Below, piece by piece: positions 53,175 to 60,902 of a stretch of 64,000 nucleotides of DNA. Position numbers and translations under genes: made by a program. Source of the DNA: an uncultured Gemmiger sp. (GTDB lineage Bacteria; Bacillota; Clostridia; Oscillospirales; Ruminococcaceae); NCBI GenBank assembly GCA_944386225.1, contig CALXAH010000013.1, positions 1 to 64,000 on the forward strand, written 5' to 3'. The notes under the pieces are model-generated. The model ran no database searches and was not told the origin of the DNA. It worked only from the letters and a program-made list of their open reading frames with translations. Positions within the stretch are counted from its first letter, which is position 1. Each line of letters opens with the position of its first letter.

Positions 53175-53684
53175 TTATTCTTGGACGAACGAGTCGTGGT
53201 TTTCTTCGGACGGTTCCTGCGGGGAACCAGGGTCGGGCAGCGATTCTTCCACAGCGCTGTCCATCAATTTTATAAGTTCCAGCGCGCTGCGGAAACTTGC
53301 TTTCTGGTTTTTTTCCGCCCAGACCACCGTGCCCTGCCAGGTGGCGTTCTGCCGGTGCATTACATGAACTACAAAGGTGGCCATGCGGCCTTTCTGACCG
53401 GAAAGCTCCTCTTTGCTCATCCGACGTTCCACCTCTTTCTCCGTTGGGGCAGCGGGTTGACCGCGTCTGAAACTGCGGGGCCGCTGTGCGGCTTGCGGAT
53501 ACCCGATCCTGTCGCACAGATCGTCGATGCAGGCCAGCAGCTGAAACCGGCTGCGAAACGGGATTGCCTGGTCTGTGTAATAGTGGAACAGCCGCCCGAT
53601 GCATTCGCCGTTCAGGACGCTGTCCACACACACGCTGCACAGGTTTGGCGCCGCGGCATGGATCCCGTGTATCTGCACTGACAC
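53175..53684 (-). CDS. First gene of the surface operon, conserved-type cytoplasmic protein of unknown function
   Basis: 169 residues from GTG 53684, with AAGGGAGG 7 nt upstream. The in-frame ATG further up at 53939 would cross the composite operator and is rejected. It has no signal peptide. A C-terminal block (MATFVVHVMHRQNATWQGTVVWAEKNQKASFRSALELIKLMDSA) looks like a small conserved module that I cannot name. It is transcribed just ahead of the VWA gene with a 27-bp gap, in a position typical for a regulatory or chaperone role. Confidence 0.7.
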   Translation of the reverse strand: MSVQIHGIHAAAPNLCSVCVDSVLNGECIGRLFHYYTDQAIPFRSRFQLLACIDDLCDRIGYPQAAQRPRSFRRGQPAAPTEKEVERRMSKEELSGQKGRMATFVVHVMHRQNATWQGTVVWAEKNQKASFRSALELIKLMDSAVEESLPDPGSPQEPSEENHDSFVQE

Positions 53685-53710
53685 CTCGCCCCCTCCCTTT
53701 ACATGATAAA

Positions 53711-53743
53711 AGTATGCCACATACCGGTTAACAATTTGGTTAA
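53711..53743 (-). promoter_or_regulatory. SARP-type composite promoter element, proximal copy
   Basis: On the + strand AGTATGCC (53711-53718), GGTTAA (53726-53731) and GGTTAA (53738-53743). Read on the minus strand: TTAACC-N6-TTAACC-N9-CATACT, where CATACT would be the -10 box of the surface operon and the TTAACC repeats (12-bp period) a SARP half-site pair upstream. Confidence 0.65.
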
Positions 53744-53795
53744 AAACGCAAGCCCGATTTTTTATCTCGGACATATTCTCCGGAAGGACGCCCTT

Positions 53796-53828
53796 AGTAT
53801 GCCATACGAGGGTTAAGCGGGAGGTTAA
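53796..53828 (-). promoter_or_regulatory. SARP-type composite promoter element, distal copy
   Basis: AGTATGCC (53796-53803), GGTTAA (53811-53816), GGTTAA (53823-53828). All three blocks are displaced by exactly 85 bp from the proximal copy and have the same internal spacing. A single extra TTAACC is at 53877-53882. Confidence 0.65.
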
Positions 53829-53958
53829 TTTTTCAAAAAGATTAATATTTTTATAGATTCTTACACTTAACCTCAAAATCGACACTTTTATTTGCCGCGA
53901 TTTTGGAAGAAGGCTGCAAAAAAGCCACAAAAGTGACAATTGTCCGCATTTTCCGCAC

Positions 53959-53987
53959 TTGTCAAACGGAAAAGATGCGGGTATAGT
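53959..53987 (+). promoter_or_regulatory. Promoter of the SARP regulator
   Basis: TTGTCA 53959-53964, 17-bp spacer, TATAGT 53982-53987, about 100 bp upstream of the gene. Confidence 0.65.
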
Positions 53988-54090
53988 TATATATAGTAAA
54001 TCTTATCGCCAGTGGGGCCTGCAGAGCGGAAGGCCCCTGATCCGCCGGTCATCGCACAACGCGGCCGTGCGGAAAAGGAGGAGGATTCTG

Positions 54091-55329
54091 ATGAGCGAAG
54101 CGGTTCCGGCATTACAGGTTCGCATGCTGGGGGATTTCACCATGACCTACCAGGGGCAGGTACTGCCGCTGAAAAACAGCCTGTCCACCAAGGCCATGCG
54201 GGTTCTGCAGCTTTTGTTGTACCGGGGCGAGCGTGGCATGGCCCGGGAAGCACTTGTGGATTCGCTGTTCTGCGACGATACCAGCGCCGACCCTTTGAAT
54301 AACTTAAAAGTGACCGTATCCAATCTGCGGCGGATCCTGGTTAAAGCGGGTCTGCCGCCGGAATTCACAGTGCGTGCCAAGAGCAAGCGGTACCATTTTG
54401 CGGCGCCCAAGCCGATATGGCTGGATGTGACCGCCTTTGACGAGTGGCTGGACAAAGCCGGCACCGCCGGTACCGAGGATGAAAAGCTGGCCTGCCTGCT
54501 GGAGGCGGAAAAGCTGTACGCGGGGGATTTTCTGCCCCATCTGGCGGGCAGTGACTGGGCCACCGTGGCGGCAGCCCATTACCGGCAGCGGTATTTTGAC
54601 TGTGTGCAGCAGCTGGCGGAGATCATGAAGGAGCGCGGCCAGTGGGAGGAACTTCTCACGGTGGCCACGCGGGCGGCGGCGCTGCATCATCTGGAAGAGT
54701 GGCAGTGCCTGCGGATCGACTGCCTGATGAAGATGGAGCAGTATCAGGAGGCCAAAGCGGTATACGACCAGGCGGTGCGGGAGCTGGAGGAGGAGTTTGT
54801 TGCCAAGCCCAGCGACGCGCTGGTACAGCGGTTCCATCAGCTGAGCCGGGCGGGGCAGGTAAGCTACGAGACGGTGCACGAGCTGACCGACCAGCTGCAG
54901 GAGGATGAGCCCGCCCGGGGCGCGTACTATTGCAGCTATCCCAGCTTCATCGACGTATACCGTACCTGCAGCCGGATGCTGGAGCGCACCGGCCAGAGCG
55001 CCTATCTGCTGCTGTACTGGCTGACCGACTCCCACGGGCAGGTGCTGGAGGACGCGCAGAAAGCGGCCCAGGCGGCGCCGAAGCTGAAAACGGCGATCAG
55101 TTCCAGCCTGCGCCGGGGCGATGTGTTCACCCAGTACGGGCGGGATCGGTTTCTGGTGATCCTGATGGGCACCAACCGGGAAAACTGCGATCTGGTAGAC
55201 CGGCGGATCGTGCGCAAGTACAAGGAGGACGCGGCCTGGGGCGTGAGCTTCCGGCACACGCTGCACGCGGTGGGCACCGCCGAGCTGGATCTGGACGACA
55301 GCCGCATCTGGCGCCCCATCGAGGAATAA
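54091..55329 (+). CDS. SARP/BTAD-type transcriptional activator with degenerate GGDEF-like C-terminus
   Basis: 412 residues from ATG 54091 behind AAAAGGAGGAGG. The N-terminal OmpR-type winged helix (LQVRMLGDFTMTYQGQVLPLKNSLSTKAMRVLQLLL ... LKVTVSNLRRILVKAG) and bacterial transcriptional activation domain (BTAD, TPR-like, about 105-250) follow the SARP order. The C-terminal 140 residues end in SSLRRGDVFTQYGRDRFLVILMGTNREN, which has the shape of a GGDEF domain (D-V-x-x-x-G-x-D-x-F-x-x-x-L) but with GRDRF in place of GGDEF; diguanylate cyclase activity is unlikely. It is divergent from the surface operon and most likely activates it. Confidence 0.85.
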   Translation: MSEAVPALQVRMLGDFTMTYQGQVLPLKNSLSTKAMRVLQLLLYRGERGMAREALVDSLFCDDTSADPLNNLKVTVSNLRRILVKAGLPPEFTVRAKSKRYHFAAPKPIWLDVTAFDEWLDKAGTAGTEDEKLACLLEAEKLYAGDFLPHLAGSDWATVAAAHYRQRYFDCVQQLAEIMKERGQWEELLTVATRAAALHHLEEWQCLRIDCLMKMEQYQEAKAVYDQAVRELEEEFVAKPSDALVQRFHQLSRAGQVSYETVHELTDQLQEDEPARGAYYCSYPSFIDVYRTCSRMLERTGQSAYLLLYWLTDSHGQVLEDAQKAAQAAPKLKTAISSSLRRGDVFTQYGRDRFLVILMGTNRENCDLVDRRIVRKYKEDAAWGVSFRHTLHAVGTAELDLDDSRIWRPIEE

Positions 55330-55351
55330 TCCCGGCTACATACCAACAAAC

Positions 55352-55390
55352 AACGCCGCCCGCGGACAGGTGTCCGCGGGCGGCGTTATG
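55352..55390. terminator. Bidirectional terminator
   Basis: 17-bp perfect arms AACGCCGCCCGCGGACA/TGTCCGCGGGCGGCGTT with a 2-nt centre, between the convergent SARP and NnrE genes. Confidence 0.85.
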
Positions 55391-55397
55391 TTATGCC

Positions 55398-56135
55398 TCA
55401 AATATCGTCCGGATCGTCGGCGGCGGGCAGGCTGTCCCACCGGCAGCCGGGCGGGCAGGCGATCTCGCCCGGGGCGGGCGGCGTATCCGGCCGGGCCAGG
55501 AACGCGGCGGCAGGCCCCCGCTGTTCGATCCCGATATCCACATTGACCAGGCGTCGGATATACCGGGACGCCTCGCCCCGGAACAGCCCGGTTTTGTAAA
55601 AACCAATGGAGACGGTCAGGTCGGAGACCACCGCCAGGTCGGCGGCGCCGGTGTCCCCGTTCAGGCCGCTGTTGATGTCGGCACTGACCACAAAGGCCCC
55701 GTTTTCCCCGGCCCGGTTGATCCATTCCACCGCCTGCCGAGCCGCGCCCCGCAGCGGGCCGGAAAACCCGGTGCCCAGCACACAGTCCGCTACCGCCGGG
55801 GCGGCGGCCAGTTCCGCTTCCCGCCCGGCAAAGGGCAGGATGGGCACCCCCAGCGCCCCGGCCCGGGCCAGGTAGTGGGCGTTGTCCGGGCTGGCCTTGT
55901 CGGACAGGCGGTAGATCGTGCAGGGTATGCCCGCCCGGGCCAGCAGACAGGCCAGGGCCGCGCCGTCGCCGCCGTTGTTGCCGGGGCCGATCAGAATTGC
56001 GGTACCGGCGGGCCAGTCCGCTGCCCGGAAGATGCCCCGGGCCGCCCGGGCCATCAGGGTCAGGCCGGGCACCCGGTTGGCGATGGTCCAGGCGTCGCTG
56101 GCCCGCATGGCCTCCACCGAAAGAATGGGCTGCAT
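55398..56135 (-). CDS. nnrE: NAD(P)H-hydrate epimerase (YjeF N-terminal domain)
   Basis: 245 residues from ATG 56135. The phosphate-binding loop GPGNNGGDG (about 49-57), the CVLGTGFSG block and the SADINSGLNGDTG catalytic region (Asp) are the diagnostic motifs. It converts the R-epimer of hydrated NAD(P)H to S for repair by the dehydratase. The C-terminal YjeF dehydratase domain is not fused here. AGGGGAGG lies upstream. An in-frame extension to 56393 is rejected because it crosses the MerR-RDD terminator hairpins. Confidence 0.88.
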   Translation of the reverse strand: MQPILSVEAMRASDAWTIANRVPGLTLMARAARGIFRAADWPAGTAILIGPGNNGGDGAALACLLARAGIPCTIYRLSDKASPDNAHYLARAGALGVPILPFAGREAELAAAPAVADCVLGTGFSGPLRGAARQAVEWINRAGENGAFVVSADINSGLNGDTGAADLAVVSDLTVSIGFYKTGLFRGEASRYIRRLVNVDIGIEQRGPAAAFLARPDTPPAPGEIACPPGCRWDSLPAADDPDDI

Positions 56136-56213
56136 GAAGATCCCTCCCCTTTTTCTTTCAGTATACACGGGCCGGAGGATTCCGTCCACCCGCCTGTACG
56201 CCCTTGCAAAACC

Positions 56214-56281
56214 CGGCGGGCCGGAGAATTCCGGCCCGCGATTTCGGGGGGCCGGGGGGATCGTTGATTCCCCCGGATTTT
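56214..56281. repeat. Composite intergenic hairpin module (C and D elements)
   Basis: Hairpin C (CGGGCCGGA/TCCGGCCCG, about 56216-56240) then D (GGGGGATC/GATTCCCCC, about 56254-56277), ending against the minus-strand stop at 56282. Same order as at 8 and 14 kb. Confidence 0.7.
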
Positions 56282-57709
56282 TTATTCCGCGCCTCGTATG
56301 GTAAAGGTAAACCGACCCTCGCTGCGAGGGGCGCTTTCGTCCGCGATCAGGTAGGGATCCCCCGACAGAAATCCCTCCATCTCCGTCCGGCATTCCATCT
56401 CCAGATTCCGCCAGGTCAGGGTAAAGGGCTCAAAAGCGGTTTGTTCTTCCAGCCGGCCGGGCAGGCTGTAGAGCAGCCCCCAGTTGTTCCACCAGCCGCC
56501 CTCCCCCGCTCCAAAGGCGATGGAAACCAGCTGCATATCGTATCGGGGCCAGAAGGCCAGGAAGGTCTCTCTGTCCCATTCCTCCTGCAGGGTCACCGAC
56601 TCCACAAACCCGTCCGCGCCGGTCTCGATGGTTATCGGCAGCGGGCCGCCGGAAAAATCAATAACATAGCTGTAGGGATCGGATTCCGTCCAGCTGCCGT
56701 CCGGCTGCAGCAGGCAGGTGGGGTCGCCGTTGTACCGGGCCAGAAAGTTGTAATTATCGGCAAACTGCTGCGCCGTGAGGGGGCCGGTGTGGGGCACAAA
56801 CCCCGCCATCAGCGCCAGCAGCACGCTCAGGCCGTAGCAGCCCGCCATGCCCAGCACAAAACCCGCGTTCTGCCGCCAGTGGCCGGGCTTTACTATATAA
56901 TGGTTTTCCTCTTCCCTGTCCCAGCCGTTGCCCTGCCAGTCGCTGTACTCCCGGTAGCTTTTGTACATCCGCCAGAGGGAGACAAAAGGCAGATACAGCG
57001 CGGTGCCCTCCCAGAGAACCCGCCGGGTACGGGCCATTGCCTGGCTCCAGGTCAGGCGGGTGCCATCGGCGTTTTCCACACGCAGCCCGAACACCATCTT
57101 GCCCGGCGTGGCCCCCCACAGATGCAGGCAGACCGGTTCCAGCACCAGGGTCAGCAGGACGCTTGCCGCCAGATCCATCCAGGAGACCAGCGTGCCGTAC
57201 CGGGTTATGTTGGTGTGGCAGATCAGGGTGACAAAAATCAAAAAGGGCACCGACCAGATGGACATATCCAGCATCCGGGCAAAGTACCGCCGCCAGGGGC
57301 ACCAGAGGGGCAGCGGCGCGTCCCGGAAGGGTTCCCGCGCGGGCATCGCGGGCGCGGGAACGGCAAACCGGTTGGGATCCAGTTCCCGGTAGCCCACCCC
57401 CGCGTCCCGGATAGCCCGGCAGGTGTCCTGATCCCGGGCGGTTTGGGCCTGCTGGCGTTCCAGCTCGGCCAGGCGGCGGGTCAGGGTATCGGGCAGCCGG
57501 CGCTCGCCGGCCTGCAGGGCGCGGATCTCCTCCAGCGGCACACCCAGACGGCGCAGCAGCTTGATCCGCTGCAGTTCGGTCAGATCCGCCCGGGAGTAAT
57601 CCCGGTAGCCGTTGGCCTGCCGGGCGGGATGGATCAGCCCTTCTTTTTCATAAAAGTACACGGTGGTCCGGTCCATACCGGTGGCCTCCAGCAGTTCCCG
57701 GATGGTCAT
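56282..57709 (-). CDS. MerR-family regulator fused to an RDD membrane domain
   Basis: 475 residues. A MerR winged helix (about 1-70, TIRELLEATGMDRTTVYFYEKEGLIHPARQANGYRDYSRADLTELQRIK) and short coiled coil (about 72-112) are joined to an RDD-type membrane domain (about 138-300; CPWRRYFARMLDMSIWSVPFLIF with R-x-D, and WGATPGKMVFGLRV), followed by an extra helix and a 160-residue outer domain. A DNA-binding domain tethered to the membrane is unusual for MerR proteins. Start ATG 57709 behind AGGGGAG. It could sense membrane or envelope conditions directly. Confidence 0.85.
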   Translation of the reverse strand: MTIRELLEATGMDRTTVYFYEKEGLIHPARQANGYRDYSRADLTELQRIKLLRRLGVPLEEIRALQAGERRLPDTLTRRLAELERQQAQTARDQDTCRAIRDAGVGYRELDPNRFAVPAPAMPAREPFRDAPLPLWCPWRRYFARMLDMSIWSVPFLIFVTLICHTNITRYGTLVSWMDLAASVLLTLVLEPVCLHLWGATPGKMVFGLRVENADGTRLTWSQAMARTRRVLWEGTALYLPFVSLWRMYKSYREYSDWQGNGWDREEENHYIVKPGHWRQNAGFVLGMAGCYGLSVLLALMAGFVPHTGPLTAQQFADNYNFLARYNGDPTCLLQPDGSWTESDPYSYVIDFSGGPLPITIETGADGFVESVTLQEEWDRETFLAFWPRYDMQLVSIAFGAGEGGWWNNWGLLYSLPGRLEEQTAFEPFTLTWRNLEMECRTEMEGFLSGDPYLIADESAPRSEGRFTFTIRGAE

Positions 57710-57783
57710 GGCGGCTCCCCTCCTTTTCTGCTTTCAGCATACACTATAGACCGGGTATAAGGTCAAGCCTTCTGCACAAAAAA

Positions 57784-57819
57784 CGGGCCTCCGGCACGCT
57801 TTCGCATACCGGAGGCCCG
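57784..57819 (-). terminator. Terminator of the nucleoside/ECF operon
   Basis: CGGGCCTCCGG/CCGGAGGCCCG arms with a TTTTTTG tract on the minus strand. Confidence 0.85.
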
Positions 57820-57830
57820 GAAAGGATCCG

Positions 57831-58892
57831 TCAGCCCAGAGGATATTTGACAGCCTCGTCGTACATGGCCAGGATGTTCTCCACCGGGGTGTCCGCCTGG
57901 ATGTGGTGGGCACTGGTGAGGATGTAGCCATCCGGGCCCAGACGGTCGATGGCGCTGCGCACCGCGGCGCGCACCTCGTCCGGGGTGCCGTGGGGCAGCA
58001 TCTGCTGGATATCAATACCGCCGTGGAAGCACAGCCGCTTGCCGAACTCAGCCTTGATCTTGGTAAAGTCCATTCCGGCGGCCAGGGGCTGCAGGGGGTT
58101 CAGCACGTCCATGCCGTTGTCGGCCAGTTCGCCGATCAGGGGATACACCGCGCCGCAGCTGTGGTACATGACCGTCTTGCCGTAGCTGTGGATCACCTTG
58201 TTCAGCCGCTCGTGGCAGGGACGCACCAGCTCACGCCAAAGTTCCTTGGAGAAGAGCAGGCCGTTCTGGGAGGCGATATCATCGTAGGTGTAGACCATAT
58301 CGTACTTGTCGCCCGCGGCCTCCATGCAGCGGCGGATGTACTCACAATAGAAATCGGTCAGGCGGTTCATGATACCCGCGGCGATCTCCGGCTCGGTGAG
58401 CATGTCGATCATGAACTGCTCCATGCCCCGCAGCGCCCAGGCGAACTCGTAGATGCCGCCGGTCTCCAGCTTGATGTAGTAGGTATCGTGGGCGTCGCCG
58501 ATCTTTTTGGAAAGCCCCTCGTAATCGTAGTGATCCGGGTTGGGCCACCACTCGTAGTCGTCCAGTTCGCTGGCGTCCTCAATGTCGGCCAGCGGGAAGG
58601 AGGCATACTCGTCGTAGGTGCAGAACCCGTTGTTCACCATCCGGCGATGGGTGCCCAGCCGGTCGTAGAAGGTGCCGTCCGGCATCTTGCGCAGCGGCGG
58701 GCCGATGTAGTCCGGCGCAAAGGCGCGGATGTCGCTGTGCAGCGCCTGCTGGACCGCTTCCGGGTCCCGGGTGCCCAGATGATCGTACAGTTTTTCCCAT
58801 ACCTCCGGCACCGCCCAGAAATCCAGGGGAATCCGGTCGGGGGTCTTGTGGTCCAGGGCGGCGAGTACGCGCTCGCGGGGTGTCATGGACAT
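57831..58892 (-). CDS. URO-D/MtaA family protein (methyl-transfer or decarboxylase-like)
   Basis: 353 residues. The uroporphyrinogen decarboxylase fold is clear: MTPRERVLAALDHKTPDRIPLDFWA, with the HSCGAVYPLIGELADNGMDVLNPLQPLA block and FHGGIDIQQMLPHGTPDEVRAAV. In cobalamin:thiol methyltransferases of this family (MtaA-like) H-x-C and a later Cys bind zinc; here HSC is present but the later site is FHGG, so metal binding is doubtful. It lacks the heme-pathway neighbours. It is the last gene of the ECF operon. The only corrinoid protein in the window is at 19.7 kb. Confidence 0.8.
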   Translation of the reverse strand: MSMTPRERVLAALDHKTPDRIPLDFWAVPEVWEKLYDHLGTRDPEAVQQALHSDIRAFAPDYIGPPLRKMPDGTFYDRLGTHRRMVNNGFCTYDEYASFPLADIEDASELDDYEWWPNPDHYDYEGLSKKIGDAHDTYYIKLETGGIYEFAWALRGMEQFMIDMLTEPEIAAGIMNRLTDFYCEYIRRCMEAAGDKYDMVYTYDDIASQNGLLFSKELWRELVRPCHERLNKVIHSYGKTVMYHSCGAVYPLIGELADNGMDVLNPLQPLAAGMDFTKIKAEFGKRLCFHGGIDIQQMLPHGTPDEVRAAVRSAIDRLGPDGYILTSAHHIQADTPVENILAMYDEAVKYPLG

Positions 58893-58925
58893 AATTCGCT
58901 CGCTCCTTTCTTCTTTTCGGGCAGA

Positions 58926-59681
58926 TTACTGCGCGGCCCGGTCCTGCTCGATCAGGATGCGGATCGCGTCGCAGGCCATCTCAATGGTCTCGTCGTTCAT
59001 GGCAAAGTAGGCCATCACCGCGCCGGCCCGCACGCCCCGGATGGAGGCGATGACAAACAGGGCGGCGGTTTCCATCTCGCTGGCCATCACGCCGGCCTTG
59101 CGCCAGGCTTCCCATCGCTCGTGCAGGCGGGCGCTGACCGGCATGCTGTCGGGATCGTGCTGGCCGTAGAAGGAATCCTTGCACTGGGCAATGCCCTCGG
59201 CAAAGTTGAAGCCCCGGGCCTTGGCGGCGCGGCTCAGCGCGTCCACCACATGGCGGTTGGCAATGGCCGGGTACTCGATGGGCACGTAATGGATGGTGGT
59301 GCCCTCGTCCCGCACGGCGCCGGTGATCACCACGCCGGACAGGCTCTCGTCAAAGCTGGCGTCGCACACCTTGCCGCAGGTGCCCACCCGGATAAAGCAC
59401 TCCGCGCCGCAGTGGATCAGTTCTTCCACGGCGATGGCGGTGGAGGGGCAGCCCATGCCGGTGCTGGCCACGGTGACCTTTTCACCCAGCAGGGTGCCGG
59501 TCCAGACCTTGTGTTCCCGGTTGTGGGCCACCAGCTGGGGGTTGTCCAGATGGCGGGCGATGATATCGGTGCGGAAGGGATCGCCGGGCAGCAGCACGTA
59601 GCGGCCCACGTCGCCCTTTTTGCACTTGATGTGATACTGACGGCCTGCGTCGTCCAGCACTTCCTTGCTCTGGATGTACAT
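58926..59681 (-). CDS. udp: Nucleoside phosphorylase, uridine phosphorylase type
   Basis: 251 residues, PNP_UDP_1 family. Phosphate/nucleoside motifs: LLPGDPFRTDIIARHL, STGMGCPSTAIAVEELIHCGAECFIRVGTCG, and ASEMETAALFVIASIRG with the ribose-binding Glu. KDSFYGQHDPDSM is characteristic of the uridine phosphorylase branch. It cleaves pyrimidine nucleosides to base and (deoxy)ribose-1-phosphate. Start ATG 59681 behind AAAGGAG. The operon context with a transporter suggests salvage of an imported nucleoside. Confidence 0.88.
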   Translation of the reverse strand: MYIQSKEVLDDAGRQYHIKCKKGDVGRYVLLPGDPFRTDIIARHLDNPQLVAHNREHKVWTGTLLGEKVTVASTGMGCPSTAIAVEELIHCGAECFIRVGTCGKVCDASFDESLSGVVITGAVRDEGTTIHYVPIEYPAIANRHVVDALSRAAKARGFNFAEGIAQCKDSFYGQHDPDSMPVSARLHERWEAWRKAGVMASEMETAALFVIASIRGVRAGAVMAYFAMNDETIEMACDAIRILIEQDRAAQ

Positions 59682-59717
59682 ACGGAATCACTCCTTTTCA
59701 GATTGAATCAAAAACGG

Positions 59718-60899
59718 TTATTCGGTTTCGGAAGAACGGGGCCGGGCCAGCGCGGCAAAGCCCAGCGACGCGGCCAGGGTGATCGCCAGCACCAGCATGG
59801 TGTAGGGATAGGCCATCCCCATGCCCAGCGAGGTAAGCAGCGGGCCGGTGATCAGGGGGTTGGCGGTGTCGGACGCGCCGCTCACCACCGCCACGGCGGC
59901 AGCGGCCAGGCTGGCATGGCTGGGCTTGAGCCCGGTGGCCAGGGTGACGATCACACTGAACAGCACACCCAGGAAGAAGCCCGCCACCGCAAGCCCCGCG
60001 AAGAACCCGACCGGGTGCTGCAGCCAGACGGCCACGCCCAGGGCGATCAGGGCAATCACGCAGTTGCCGATCAGCACCTTGATGGGCGGGGTACGGCGCA
60101 GGATGGCCGTAAAGCAGAGCGAGCCCATCATGCTGGCCAGATTATACACCGTCAGCAGGTTGGCGGCCAGGGCCGCGGGCAGATCCAGGCCCTCGGCAAA
60201 GGTGGCGGTGTACAGGTTGATGGTGTTGACCACCGCGCTGTAGGCGAAGCAGATCACCCCGAACAGCACAATCCCCAGCCAGCGCACCCGCAGCCGGATG
60301 GCGTGGGCGGTATGGCCGCCCTCGGTGGCCAGCTGGCTCATCTCGGGCAGCTTCATGAAGGGCAGCACCAGCAGCATTACCAACGCCAGCACCGCAAACA
60401 CATAGTAGCTTACATAGAAGGGCAGGTTGGCGGCCAGGGCCACGCTCATGATCAGGGGCGGCAGGAAACACCCGGCCCCGAACAGCGCCTGCCCGGCGCT
60501 GAGCATGCTGGCGTAGCTGTGGGGATACACGGCGCTCAGGATCACGGGGCAGGCCGCGTCCTGGCTGCCCATGCCCGCGCCGCCCAGGAAGGCCAGCACC
60601 AGGCCCGCAACGTAGTTGTGGGTCAGCGGGATGCCGCCCAGGAAGGCCAGCAGCAGCGTGGTGCCCAGCAGCAGGCTGGTGCGCACGCCGAAGCGCTCGG
60701 TGATCCAGCCGGTCAGGAACACGGTGCTCATCCGGCCCAGCGCGTAGGCGGACTGGATGGCGGCCACCTGCGCCAGGCTGACGCCGAAGTGATCCATCAG
60801 GTGGGTCATGCTGCTGCCCACCAGGATACAGGCGGCGCCGGTCAGCAGATACAGGGCAAGGGCCTCAAAGGCCGCCGCCCGATAACGGGGCCGCGCCAT
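59718..60899 (-). CDS. MFS transporter
   Basis: 393 residues, 12 helices. MTHLMDHFGVSLAQVAAIQSAYALGRMSTVFLTGWITERFG is the canonical MFS N-terminal region with the A-motif. Its closest visible resemblance is to sugar/nucleoside-type MFS permeases. Start ATG 60899, three bases after the EcfA stop, so translation is coupled. It may be an alternative uptake or export route for the same ligand as the ECF module. Confidence 0.85.
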   Translation of the reverse strand: MARPRYRAAAFEALALYLLTGAACILVGSSMTHLMDHFGVSLAQVAAIQSAYALGRMSTVFLTGWITERFGVRTSLLLGTTLLLAFLGGIPLTHNYVAGLVLAFLGGAGMGSQDAACPVILSAVYPHSYASMLSAGQALFGAGCFLPPLIMSVALAANLPFYVSYYVFAVLALVMLLVLPFMKLPEMSQLATEGGHTAHAIRLRVRWLGIVLFGVICFAYSAVVNTINLYTATFAEGLDLPAALAANLLTVYNLASMMGSLCFTAILRRTPPIKVLIGNCVIALIALGVAVWLQHPVGFFAGLAVAGFFLGVLFSVIVTLATGLKPSHASLAAAAVAVVSGASDTANPLITGPLLTSLGMGMAYPYTMLVLAITLAASLGFAALARPRSSETE

Positions 60900-60902
60900 A
60901 GA

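Noticed and set aside
53685-53939. Upstream extension of the first surface-operon gene to the ATG at 53939
   Set aside because: It would cover both composite promoter elements and has AT-rich non-coding character; GTG 53684 has a good ribosome binding site.
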